DNA of 7,353 bases from Deltaproteobacteria bacterium (GCA_021786815.1 JAJYMR010000196.1:1-7353); one strand, 5' to 3'; counted from the first letter of the stretch, positions 1 through 5,645 are shown. A program made the numbers and translations. Notes: a model not told the origin generated them from the letters alone.

Positions 1-1
1 G

Positions 2-48
2 CAATCCTGCATTGAGATAACGGTGGCGCACCTTTGCCCACTACTCAT
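2..48 (+). repeat. Conserved upstream block, copy 1
   Basis: This block matches 763-809 without gaps at an offset of 761 bp. By direct comparison 39 of 47 positions are identical. It lies just upstream of the TTGACA box of the first PEGA lipoprotein gene, and copy 2 sits at the same distance from the TTGACA box of the second. It is either remnant similarity from the duplication or a regulatory site upstream of the promoter. Its left end may lie outside the window. Confidence 0.75.
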
Positions 49-70
49 AGGAGCAAATCCCGTCCATTGG

Positions 71-99
71 TTGACACAGGTCGAGCCGCGGCGGATCAT
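71..99 (+). promoter_or_regulatory. Candidate sigma-70 promoter of the first PEGA lipoprotein gene
   Basis: A perfect -35 hexamer TTGACA lies at 71-76. After a 17-nt spacer, GATCAT (94-99) matches the -10 consensus at four of six positions. The -35 box starts 70 nt upstream of the ATG at 141, and the equivalent box in the paralog starts 68 nt upstream of its ATG. That conserved placement is the main support. The -10 element is weak. Confidence 0.5.
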
Positions 100-140
100 C
101 TTCGTTAACTCAGAGTTATTATTCCGCTTGGGAGAGGATG

Positions 141-596
141 ATGAAGAAGAGTGTCACTTGGGCCGCGACCTTGGCGGCGGCTTTGTCGATGACGGTTTCA
201 GGATGCGCGACGCTTTTTGGCGGGGGTCCGCAAGAAATCACGCTCAATTCCACTCCCGCGGGCGCAACCTACCAGTACGGTCCGTTTTCAGGGAAGACGC
301 CGGCGAGCATAGAAGTGCCCAGAAAGAGCCTGGCAAGCTTCGCGAGTTTCTCGCTGCCGGGTTATGAAAACCAAACGGTGCCGGTCGTAACCGGGATCCA
401 AGGCGTGACCTGGTGGGATCTTCTCTTTCCCATGGGCTTCGTGATCGATTTTGTGACCGGTAACGCAAATACGGTTGAGACCCCGACGATAACGGCCAAT
501 CTCAGCCCAAGGGCGGGAACGCCGGCCCCCAGTGCCTCGTCCAGTGCTGCCACATCTGCCCAAGTGGCCAGCGGCACACAAGGAAACGGCAAATAG
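141..596 (+). CDS. PEGA-like outer-membrane lipoprotein, paralog 1
   Basis: Predicted lipoprotein of 151 aa. It has a signal peptide with a Lys-Lys start, a hydrophobic core at about residues 7-20, and the lipobox V-S-G-C with the lipidated Cys at about residue 22. Ala follows the Cys, so by the proteobacterial Lol rule the protein should go to the outer membrane. After Cys come ATLFGG and a PEGA-like segment (about residues 30-80: ITLNSTPAGA, GKTPASIEVP, SLPGYE). A hydrophobic stretch with WWDLLFP and GFVIDFVTGN follows, an arrangement common in small PEGA lipoproteins. The last 30 or so residues are rich in Ser, Ala, Thr and Pro and probably disordered. An ATG at 138 precedes the one used here. 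ATG 141 is preferred because GGAG at 131-134 is then 6 nt away, against 3 nt for 138. The gene at 900-1475 is a diverged paralog. The molecular function is unknown. PEGA domains are thought to be envelope- or surface-associated. Confidence 0.85.
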   Translation: MKKSVTWAATLAAALSMTVSGCATLFGGGPQEITLNSTPAGATYQYGPFSGKTPASIEVPRKSLASFASFSLPGYENQTVPVVTGIQGVTWWDLLFPMGFVIDFVTGNANTVETPTITANLSPRAGTPAPSASSSAATSAQVASGTQGNGK

Positions 597-683
597 CGTC
601 CGCGCGAAGTTGACCTCGTCCGGCTACCGCTTCACCAGGCGCGACTGAGAATGTCGGCCTGAGCGGCCGCCACGCGAAAAGCC

Positions 684-721
684 GCAACGCTCCTCTGCGC
701 GCTCACGCAGAGGAGCGTTGC
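684..721 (+). terminator. Strong hairpin, probable terminator of the first PEGA gene
   Basis: GCAACGCTCCTCTGCG (684-699) and its exact reverse complement (706-721) form a perfect 16-bp stem with a 6-nt loop (CGCTCA). It lies 87 nt after the stop codon. There is no real T-tract: only TTAG follows, and AAAA precedes the stem at 677-680. It may act as an intrinsic-like terminator, an mRNA 3'-end stabiliser, or both. A shared sequence and tail recur after the second paralog (1657-1682). Confidence 0.65.
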
Positions 722-762
722 TTAGTCCGCTTGACCCGCTCATTTAGCGAGCCTTCGGTCGA

Positions 763-809
763 CAATCCTACGTTGAGATTACGGTAGCGCAGCTTTGCTC
801 ACTGCTCGT
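763..809 (+). repeat. Conserved upstream block, copy 2
   Basis: Partner of the block at 2-48 (39/47 identical, no indels), ending 22 nt before the TTGACA box of the second PEGA gene. Collinearity with copy 1 continues to the TTGACA at the same 761-bp offset, although the roughly 20 bp between block and box have diverged. The block is better conserved than that adjoining spacer, which hints at constraint. Confidence 0.75.
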
Positions 810-831
810 GCGATGGACCGTCCACCAAGAG

Positions 832-861
832 TTGACAAATGAAGCAGCGTAAGACTATTTT
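832..861 (+). promoter_or_regulatory. Candidate sigma-70 promoter of the second PEGA lipoprotein gene
   Basis: A perfect -35 TTGACA lies at 832-837, and TATTTT at 856-861 (18-nt spacer, four of six consensus positions) is a reasonable -10. Transcription would start around 868, leaving a leader of about 30 nt before the ATG at 900. The -35 aligns exactly with that of the first paralog. Confidence 0.55.
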
Positions 862-899
862 GCGCGCACTACGACTTATTGCCGTGGGCGGGGGGGACA

Positions 900-1475
900 A
901 TGAGGAAAAGTGCTGGCTTTGTTACGGTTCTGGCGCTGGTGTTGGCGTTCCTGCAGGCGGGTTGCGCGACCCTTCTGAAGGGTAGCAATGAGCAGGTGAT
1001 GATTACCTCGCACCCCTCCGGCGCCAACGTCAGCATCAATGGTCAGCAGGAAGGCACGACGCCATACGTTACTAACGTCCCGTCGTCGGAGAATCTGAAA
1101 ATCGAAATCAGCAAAGCCGGCTACCAAACGGACACGGTGACTGACGACACGAGCTTTCGGTGGGGCTACGAGATTTGGAGCTTTATTGAGTGGGTCATTC
1201 CCCTTGGCATAGACATGGCTGACGGAGCGGCCTGGGGTCACGACCAGACGATGGTTGCCACCCACCTTGAACCCGTCGCGCAATCGTCAGCTTCAACTGA
1301 GTCGCAGGCGAGCACGCCCGCAGGCGCATCCGAAAATCCTGGCACGTCCGGAAGCTCCAGTACATCCGCAAGTCCCGGCACGTCCGCAAATCCCAATACG
1401 TCCGCAAACCCTGGTACGTCTGCAAGCCCCAGCACTCCCGCAAGCCCTGGCGCTTCTCCCAACCCCGCAGGTTAG
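900..1475 (+). CDS. PEGA-domain lipoprotein, paralog 2, with repeat tail
   Basis: Predicted lipoprotein of 191 aa. It starts MRKSAG, has a hydrophobic core, and carries a lipobox ending L-Q-A-G-C with Cys at about residue 22 followed by Ala, so outer-membrane sorting is likely. A clear PEGA segment covers about residues 32-75 (ITSHPSGANVSINGQQEGTT, then the KAGYQT end). A Trp-rich segment (RWGYEIWSFIEWVIPLGIDM) corresponds to the WWDLLFP...GFVIDF region of paralog 1. The last 50 or so residues are low complexity (Thr, Ser, Ala, Pro, Asn, Gly), encoded by 18-bp tandem repeats, and resemble a flexible spacer. ATG 900 is chosen because a G-run ending in GGGGA lies just upstream. A TTG at 879 would add seven residues ahead of the signal peptide and is less likely. 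Shared lipobox context (GCATL), PEGA segment, promoter and terminator sequence indicate an old tandem duplication. Partner and function are unknown. Confidence 0.87.
   Translation: MRKSAGFVTVLALVLAFLQAGCATLLKGSNEQVMITSHPSGANVSINGQQEGTTPYVTNVPSSENLKIEISKAGYQTDTVTDDTSFRWGYEIWSFIEWVIPLGIDMADGAAWGHDQTMVATHLEPVAQSSASTESQASTPAGASENPGTSGSSSTSASPGTSANPNTSANPGTSASPSTPASPGASPNPAG
1326..1469 (+). repeat. In-frame 18-bp tandem repeat array (eight units)
   Basis: Eight consecutive 18-nt units starting at 1326, 1344, 1362, 1380, 1398, 1416, 1434 and 1452 are in the reading frame of the second PEGA gene. The core units have the form ACGTCCGCAA-N-CCC-N3 and encode Thr-Ser-Ala-(Ser/Asn)-Pro-(Gly/Asn/Ser). 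The units at 1362, 1380 and 1398 are the most alike and the outer ones are degenerate. Because 18 is a multiple of three, gain or loss of units would change tail length without shifting the frame. Confidence 0.85.
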
Positions 1476-1504
1476 TCTTTTGCCAGAGGTACGCCCGGGC
1501 GCAT

Positions 1505-1522
1505 GAGGTCAATTGACACCTC
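1505..1522. other. Small inverted repeat after the second PEGA gene
   Basis: GAGGT (1505-1509) pairs with ACCTC (1518-1522), and the centre contains the perfect 10-bp palindrome GTCAATTGAC (1508-1517). It lies 30 nt after the stop codon. A GC-only inverted repeat, GCGCGC at 1525-1530 and 1538-1543, follows directly. These may be mRNA 3' structures or a protein-binding palindrome. No T-tract is present, so termination here is unproven. Confidence 0.35.
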
Positions 1523-1644
1523 TTGCGCGCGGGTGCTGCGCGCTCGGATAAAGCGGCATCTCATCTGAGCGCCGCCGGGCGGAGTTCAGACTGTGCGCGG
1601 CGGGTTTGCGCGAAAGTTCCAAAGGCCGGAACGACTTTCAGTTC

Positions 1645-1672
1645 CAGGCCCCGTCTGCTCACGCAGGGCCTG
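1645..1672. terminator. Hairpin between convergent genes, possible bidirectional terminator
   Basis: CAGGCCC (1645-1651) pairs with GGGCCTG (1666-1672), and TGC/GCA can pair further inside with a bulge. The gene to the left is on the plus strand and the glycosyltransferase ends at 1682 on the minus strand, so a hairpin serving both is plausible. The stretch GCTCACGCAG plus a gttgcTCAGTC-like tail (1657-1682) matches the end of the hairpin after the first PEGA gene (701-727), so this is probably the diverged second copy of that terminator. Confidence 0.5.
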
Positions 1673-1681
1673 TTGCTCAGT

Positions 1682-2866
1682 CTATCCGTTGATGCGGGAC
1701 GCGCCGTTGCCCGCGTGAGGAGGCTCTGCTGCGCGCGTCCGGCGTGCGGAGCCGTTTCGGCGACGCGGGCCGCGCGCACCTTCGAGGATGTCGTAGTAGA
1801 GCGCCTCGTAGCCGTCAGCCATCGCTTCAACCGTGAAGCGCGCTTCGAACTCCCGCCGGCAAGCCCATCGTGAGAGTTCGTGCACCCTTCGCGCGGCGGT
1901 CGTCAGTTCCTCGACCGTGTCGCCCAGAAACCCCGTCACGCCGTGGCGGATTATCTCGGGCACCGAGCCGCACGGTCTTGCTATCACCGGGGTTCCGCAG
2001 GCCAGCGCTTCGATCATCACGAGTCCGAAAGGCTCGGGCCAGTCGATCGGGAAGAGCAGGGCGATTGCGTCGCCAAGGAACCGGCTTTTCCGCGCCTCGT
2101 CGATCTCTCCGATGAACTCGACTCCGGGTGCGGACAGCATCGGCTTTATCTTCGACTCGAAATATTCCCGATCGGCAGGATCGACCTTGGCCGCGATCTT
2201 GAGCGGAAGGCCGGCGCGCTTTGCGATCTCGATTGCCCAATCGGGCCGTTTTTCCGGCGCGATACGCCCGAGCATCGCGAGGTATTTGCCGGGACCGGGG
2301 CTGAATTTCAGATGCTGCGGCAGGCCGTGATAAACGGTGCTGACCCAGTTGGCAAACGGCAGATAGGAGCGCTGGTCGTTGCTGATCGAGACCATCGGCA
2401 TTTCGCGGAAGCGCCGGTAAATCGGATGAAGATGGGGAAGGTCCAGCCGCCCGTGCATCGTGGAGACCGTCGGCGTTGAAACCAGCCGTGCAAACGGAAA
2501 GCTCCAGTAATCGACATGGGCGTGGATGATGTCGAATTCGTCCGCGCGCTCGTAGGCTGCTGCCAGATTCAGAAGCGCGTAGCTGTCGCCGTAGGGGCTC
2601 AACCCCGCAAGACGCAGCGATTCCGGCCATCCCGCCGACACCTGGGCGCTCACGCTCGAATCGCCCGAGGCAAACAGGCACACCTCGTGGCCACGGCGCG
2701 TCAGTTCGTCGGTCAGGTAGGCGACCACGCGCTCGGTGCCCCCGTAAAGCTTTGGCGGAACGCTCTCGTACAGATGCGCGAGCTGCGCGATACGCAGGCG
2801 GCGGCTCGCCGCACGGGTCCCGTTTCGTTTCGTTGAGAGCGCGCTGCGGGCGTCGGATTCGGACAT
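1682..2866 (-). CDS. GT4-family glycosyltransferase (GT-B fold)
   Basis: Glycosyltransferase of 394 aa that should transfer a sugar from a nucleotide-activated donor to an unknown acceptor at the cytoplasmic side of the inner membrane. The N-terminal half has the start typical of the family, LRIAQLAHLYESVPPKLYGG at about residues 25-44, with the glycine-rich loop GGTERV at 42-47. The donor half has GRIAPEK at about 200-206 and the E-x7-E motif EPFGLVMIE at about 278-286, followed by ALACGTPVIA. These are hallmarks of retaining GT4 enzymes. There is no signal peptide or membrane segment. The C-terminal 30 residues are Arg-rich and low complexity (about 363-394), which could help membrane association. 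ATG 2866 is chosen because AAGGAG (2876-2881) is 9 nt upstream. A TTG at 2875 would abut that ribosome-binding site. The gene follows the ABC exporter gene by 50 nt on the same strand, so co-transcription is likely and a role in modifying the exported substrate is a reasonable inference. Donor and acceptor cannot be named. Confidence 0.9.
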   Translation of the reverse strand: MSESDARSALSTKRNGTRAASRRLRIAQLAHLYESVPPKLYGGTERVVAYLTDELTRRGHEVCLFASGDSSVSAQVSAGWPESLRLAGLSPYGDSYALLNLAAAYERADEFDIIHAHVDYWSFPFARLVSTPTVSTMHGRLDLPHLHPIYRRFREMPMVSISNDQRSYLPFANWVSTVYHGLPQHLKFSPGPGKYLAMLGRIAPEKRPDWAIEIAKRAGLPLKIAAKVDPADREYFESKIKPMLSAPGVEFIGEIDEARKSRFLGDAIALLFPIDWPEPFGLVMIEALACGTPVIARPCGSVPEIIRHGVTGFLGDTVEELTTAARRVHELSRWACRREFEARFTVEAMADGYEALYYDILEGARGPRRRNGSARRTRAAEPPHAGNGASRING

Positions 2867-2875
2867 ATTGTGCAA

Positions 2876-2881
2876 CTCCTT
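2876..2881 (-). promoter_or_regulatory. Shine-Dalgarno site that sets the glycosyltransferase start
   Basis: AAGGAG on the minus strand, with a 9-nt spacer to ATG 2866. It rules against the TTG at 2875, which would have no spacer. It lies in the 50-nt gap after the ABC exporter stop codon, so the downstream gene has its own ribosome loading site. Confidence 0.75.
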
Positions 2882-2916
2882 AAAGTGTCGTGTAACGGGC
2901 GGCCGGGCTTGGCGGC

Positions 2917-4920
2917 TTAGCTGCCGCGAAGCTCCGCTCGGCGCCGCAGAGTTTGCGCTTCGCGTCGCTCGTCCGCGTACCGGGCTTCATCCGGATGCGT
3001 CGCGGCAAGACCGTGGACCTGCTCGCGATAGAGCTCGGCATAGAGGCCGCCGCTGGACACCAGCTCTTCATGCGTGCCGATCTCCACAACCCGTCCGCTG
3101 TCGAGCGCGATAATCGCGTCGGCGTCGATCGCGCTGCGCAGGCGGTGCGCAATCAGCACGGTGGTCCGGCCCTTCATCAGGCGGCGCATCGCGTCGTGGA
3201 TCAGATTTTCGGATTCGGAATCGACCGCCGACGTCGCTTCATCCAGGAGCAGAATCGCGGGGTCCTTGATGAACGCGCGCGCGAGCGCAAGCCGTTGGCG
3301 CTGCCCGCCGGAGAGCTTGATGCCGCGTTCGCCGATCACGGTGTCGAGGCCGTGGGGCAGGCCTTCGACGAAGCTCTTGAGGTTGGCTTGCGCGAGCGCG
3401 CGCCATAGCGCGTCCTCGCCCGCGCGGGGATTGCCGTAGAGCAGGTTCTCACGCACGCTCGCGCTGAAAAGGATCGTGTCCTGGGTCACGATTCCGATGT
3501 TCTCGCGCAGCGACTTGAGCGTCAGATGGCGCACGTCCTTGCCGTCGATCAGGACGCGGCCGGAGGTTGCGTCGTAAAAGCGCGGGATGAGGCTCGCGAG
3601 CGTCGTCTTGCCGGCGCCCGAGCGTCCGACCAGGGCAATAGTGCTGCCACCGGGGACATGAAAGCTGACGTCGCGAAGCACAACGCGAAGAGGATGGCCG
3701 TCGCGCGGCGGGTAGGCGAAACTTACGGCGTCGAATTCGAGAGCGCCGCGCTTGACGGTGAGCGGGCGGCTCAGCGGATGGTCGTGGATTTCGGGCGCGA
3801 CGTCGAGCAGGACGAAAATTCGCTCGATTGCCGAAAGCGCGCTCGAGACGACGCTCGAGAGCTGCGTGAAATGCTCGAGCGGCTGGTAGATGTAGCCGAG
3901 AAAGCCGATGAAGGCGACCAGCGTTCCCACCGTCATCGCGTGGCCCAGGATCATCACCGCGGCGGCCCATACCACGATCGAAGGCGCAACCCGAGTGAGC
4001 AGCTCGGTCAACATCTGCTGCCCCGAGGCGAGCCTGACGCTCTCGATATTGTGAGCGTAAAGTTGGGCGGCCTGTTCGCGGAAGCGCTCGATCTCGTCGC
4101 TCTCGCGCGCGAATGCCTTGACCGTGACGGCGCCCATTACCCGCTCGTGAAGCGTGGCCGAGATGTCTTCGATGCTCTCCTGGATGGAGCGGCTTGCCCG
4201 CCGGATGCGCGGCGAGAAATAGGCGATCATCACGACATAGAGCGGAGCGACAGCAAGCGAGATCATCGCCAGCCGCGCGTCGAGCAAAAACAGAATCCAT
4301 CCGAGCAGGAGCAGCGCCGCTCCGTCCATCCACACGTCCGTAAGCGTGGAACCGACGAACTGCCGCGCGACTTCGACGTCGTTGACCAGCCGCGAAACCA
4401 GCGCTCCCGGCGGATTGCGGTCGAAGAATGAATTCGGCAGTTGCTGCAGATGCGAGAAAAGCCGGCAACGCAGATCGAGGATTAGACTGTTGCCTGCGAC
4501 TCCGGCCCAGTAGTTGCGGTAGTAGCTCGCGATCGATTGGATCACGTAGAGCACGAGCATGCTCACGGTGAGCGCGGCGAGTTTGCCCTGGGCCGTGGGT
4601 CCAAGTCCGAGCATCCGCGCGACTTCCGTGCACCAGCGATCGATAAAGCCGTCGACCGTTCCGAGCCTCGGCTGTGGAACCAGGAGAACGTCGAGCACGT
4701 ACTTGAACGCTAGCGGAAATGCGAACGGCAGGGCGAACTTGCCAATCCCCATCAGCGCGGCACCGATCATGTACCGGATGTGAGGCCGCACGAAGCCGAG
4801 AAATCTCGCCATCGGCGAGCGCTCGACCGCCTGCCGCCATCGCCCAAAACGACCCGGTTCGCGCCGGACGTCTTGTCCCGGGAACCGCCGTACAAACGAC
4901 TGCTTTACTTCATCAATCAT
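2917..4920 (-). CDS. MsbA-type ABC exporter, fused permease and ATPase
   Basis: Half-transporter of 667 aa with an N-terminal type-1 exporter membrane domain and a C-terminal ATPase. It is expected to act as an inner-membrane homodimer exporting a lipid, glycolipid or other hydrophobic compound. Hydrophobic segments lie near residues 50-80, 114-134, 201-235 (likely two helices) and 314-345, consistent with six helices. ATPase motifs are all intact: A-loop Tyr in FAYPP (~403), Walker A GRSGAGKT (~432-439), Q-loop Gln in IVTQD (~480), signature LSGGQ (~536-540), Walker B ILLLDE (~556-561) and the H-loop His in IAHRL (~592). The length is normal for the family with an extra charged C-terminal tail of about 35 residues. 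ATG 4920 is used because it opens MIDEVKQSF. A TTG at 4950 is in frame but neither start has a clear Shine-Dalgarno. The ATG overlaps the end of a small upstream ORF, so translational coupling could explain the missing site. The glycosyltransferase gene follows. Substrate unknown. The msbA name is not assigned because the family is broad. Confidence 0.93.
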   Translation of the reverse strand: MIDEVKQSFVRRFPGQDVRREPGRFGRWRQAVERSPMARFLGFVRPHIRYMIGAALMGIGKFALPFAFPLAFKYVLDVLLVPQPRLGTVDGFIDRWCTEVARMLGLGPTAQGKLAALTVSMLVLYVIQSIASYYRNYWAGVAGNSLILDLRCRLFSHLQQLPNSFFDRNPPGALVSRLVNDVEVARQFVGSTLTDVWMDGAALLLLGWILFLLDARLAMISLAVAPLYVVMIAYFSPRIRRASRSIQESIEDISATLHERVMGAVTVKAFARESDEIERFREQAAQLYAHNIESVRLASGQQMLTELLTRVAPSIVVWAAAVMILGHAMTVGTLVAFIGFLGYIYQPLEHFTQLSSVVSSALSAIERIFVLLDVAPEIHDHPLSRPLTVKRGALEFDAVSFAYPPRDGHPLRVVLRDVSFHVPGGSTIALVGRSGAGKTTLASLIPRFYDATSGRVLIDGKDVRHLTLKSLRENIGIVTQDTILFSASVRENLLYGNPRAGEDALWRALAQANLKSFVEGLPHGLDTVIGERGIKLSGGQRQRLALARAFIKDPAILLLDEATSAVDSESENLIHDAMRRLMKGRTTVLIAHRLRSAIDADAIIALDSGRVVEIGTHEELVSSGGLYAELYREQVHGLAATHPDEARYADERREAQTLRRRAELRGS

Positions 4921-5095
4921 GGCGGGCGTCTTGCCCGTTCTGGAGCGCAATCAATGTGCCGAAAGCCTCGCACGGTCGTCCGCATCGGATACTCGTTGAA
5001 TTCCAAGCGGTTTGCGGCGCTTCGACGATCAGTCGGATTCCGGCGCCGGAGCCGCCATGCACGATATAGAAAGGCGTCAACCCATATCGTGCCAT
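4913..5095 (-). CDS. Doubtful small ORF overlapping the exporter start
   Basis: Possible 60-aa protein starting MARYGLTPFYIVHGG and containing IVEAPQTAW and IRCGRPCEAF. No family is recognised, and no signal peptide or membrane segment is seen. Its TGA stop (4915-4913) overlaps the exporter ATG (4920) by 8 nt in the arrangement ATGATTGA, typical of translational coupling. The ATG at 5095 has no ribosome-binding site. A good one, GAGGAA at 5128-5133, serves an in-frame ATG at 5119, but that frame meets TGA (5104-5102) after five codons (MAAHS) and reopens 6 nt later at ATG 5095. An even earlier in-frame ATG lies at 5143. Options are a 68-codon gene with a nonsense mutation, a leader peptide with reinitiation, recoding of the TGA, or a chance ORF. 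Third-position GC appears lower than in the neighbours, which favours chance or decay. Confidence 0.35.
   Translation of the reverse strand: MARYGLTPFYIVHGGSGAGIRLIVEAPQTAWNSTSIRCGRPCEAFGTLIALQNGQDARHD
5059..5092 (-). other. Hairpin right after the in-frame TGA
   Basis: GCACGATAT and its perfect reverse complement ATATCGTGC (plus-strand 5059-5067 and 5084-5092) form a 9-bp stem with a 16-nt loop. Three more outer pairs are possible with one bulged base (5056-5058 with 5094-5096). In the minus-strand transcript it begins 9 nt after the TGA at 5104-5102 and directly follows the ATG at 5095. It could occlude that start codon, act as a leader structure for the exporter operon, or be a recoding element. 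Which of these applies is not determined. Confidence 0.5.
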
Positions 5096-5184
5096 GACTG
5101 CTCAACTGTGAGCGGCCATGATCGAGTTTCCTCGTAGCTCCATTTTTCCAGATTGTTCGCTGGGGTTTTCGGAACGAACCTGCG

Positions 5185-5577
5185 TCAGCGGTGCGATCCC
5201 GAACCGTGCATCCCGTGAAATCCCATGCGCGGCATCGGGGGGATGGGTTGGAATCGGGGCATTCGAGGCTGGATTCGCGGCGGTCGCGGACCAATCAGAA
5301 CGGGCGGCCTATGCGGTCGTACAAGAAACCGGCGGCTTATGACGTAAGGATACCCATAATAGTACGGCCAGCCGAACCAGAACGGATCGTAAAAGCCGAA
5401 CGGATAGCCGCCATAATACGATTCCGCTTCCGAGCCATAGGCCGCGTACTCAGCCGCCGTTCCGACCGGCTGCCGCTGCCCGGTCGTCGCGCATCCCTGG
5501 GCCGCGAGCACAAGCCCCAGCATCAATCCAAGAAGGAGGACCCTCAACGCGCGGCCGCTTGCCGTTACACGAACCAA
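5185..5577 (-). CDS. Small aromatic- and proline-rich lipoprotein
   Basis: Predicted lipoprotein of 130 aa (about 102 after processing). The signal peptide has an Arg-containing n-region, a Leu-rich core at about residues 11-24 and the lipobox A-Q-G-C with Cys29. Gln at -2 is slightly atypical. Ala at +2 predicts outer-membrane sorting. After Cys a short polar stretch leads to a Tyr/Gly/Phe/Trp-rich segment at about residues 54-78 (for example YPFGFYDPFWFGWP). A Pro/Arg/Ile-rich basic region (about 87-118) and a Gly/His/Met-rich end follow. No enzymatic motif is visible. The composition suggests a surface or structural role, or an unfolded segment. TTG 5577 is the start because an in-frame TAG lies just upstream (5584-5582) and no ATG or GTG start precedes the signal core. 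AGGT a few nt upstream is a weak ribosome-binding site. No specific family is recognised. The gene is flanked by same-strand genes but spaced widely enough to be its own unit. Confidence 0.78.
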   Translation of the reverse strand: MVRVTASGRALRVLLLGLMLGLVLAAQGCATTGQRQPVGTAAEYAAYGSEAESYYGGYPFGFYDPFWFGWPYYYGYPYVISRRFLVRPHRPPVLIGPRPPRIQPRMPRFQPIPPMPRMGFHGMHGSGSHR

Positions 5578-5632
5578 GCTTACCTACAACCTCGGCCCTG
5601 ACAGTCCGCCCGTCGGGACGGATGCATAAACC

Positions 5633-5645
5633 ATAGATTTTCTAT
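5633..5645. other. Short AT-rich dyad upstream of the small lipoprotein gene
   Basis: ATAGA and TCTAT flank a 3-nt centre, in an AT-rich island that stands out from GC-rich surroundings, about 56 nt upstream of the TTG start at 5577. On the minus strand TTGATA (5648-5643) overlaps it and could be a -35 box, but no good -10 sits at the right distance. It may be an operator or promoter element. The support is compositional only. Confidence 0.3.

Larger units (their letters stand above)
597..899. other. Intergenic region between the two PEGA lipoprotein genes
   Basis: This 303-bp stretch has no convincing gene. It contains 87 nt of unremarkable GC-rich sequence, then the perfect hairpin at 684-721, the conserved block copy 2 at 763-809, a TTGACA promoter candidate at 832-861, and a G-rich leader before the ATG at 900. 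It reads as the terminator of the first gene followed by the promoter of the second. Confidence 0.7.

Noticed and set aside
23..46. Possible sigma-54 promoter (TGGCGC...TTGC) in the conserved block
   Set aside because: The GG and GC pairs are one base closer than the required spacing, and the second copy reads TAGCGC, so the -24 element is not conserved.
1326..1469. Possible CRISPR array
   Set aside because: The units are only 18 bp, contiguous without spacers and coding, so this is a coding minisatellite.
1238..1512. Long open frames on the minus strand across the 18-bp repeats
   Set aside because: These arise because a repeat array with period divisible by three keeps every frame open. 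The plus-strand frame has a signal peptide, lipobox and PEGA segment.
1523..2836. Plus-strand frames opposite the glycosyltransferase
   Set aside because: They lack family motifs and ribosome-binding sites. The minus-strand frame has intact GT4 motifs over its whole length.
2953..4431. Long open frames opposite or alongside the exporter gene on either strand
   Set aside because: High GC keeps alternative frames open. They have no recognisable domains and overlap a gene with all ABC motifs intact.
5155..5179. Weak inverted repeat GTTCG/CGAAC after the small lipoprotein gene
   Set aside because: It has only 5 bp of stem with a 15-nt loop and no T-run, too weak to call a terminator.
4917..5294. 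125-codon minus-strand frame overlapping both the small lipoprotein gene and the exporter start
   Set aside because: It has no recognisable motif, an Arg/Ser/Pro-rich composition typical of a shadow frame, and overlaps the end of the well-supported lipoprotein gene.
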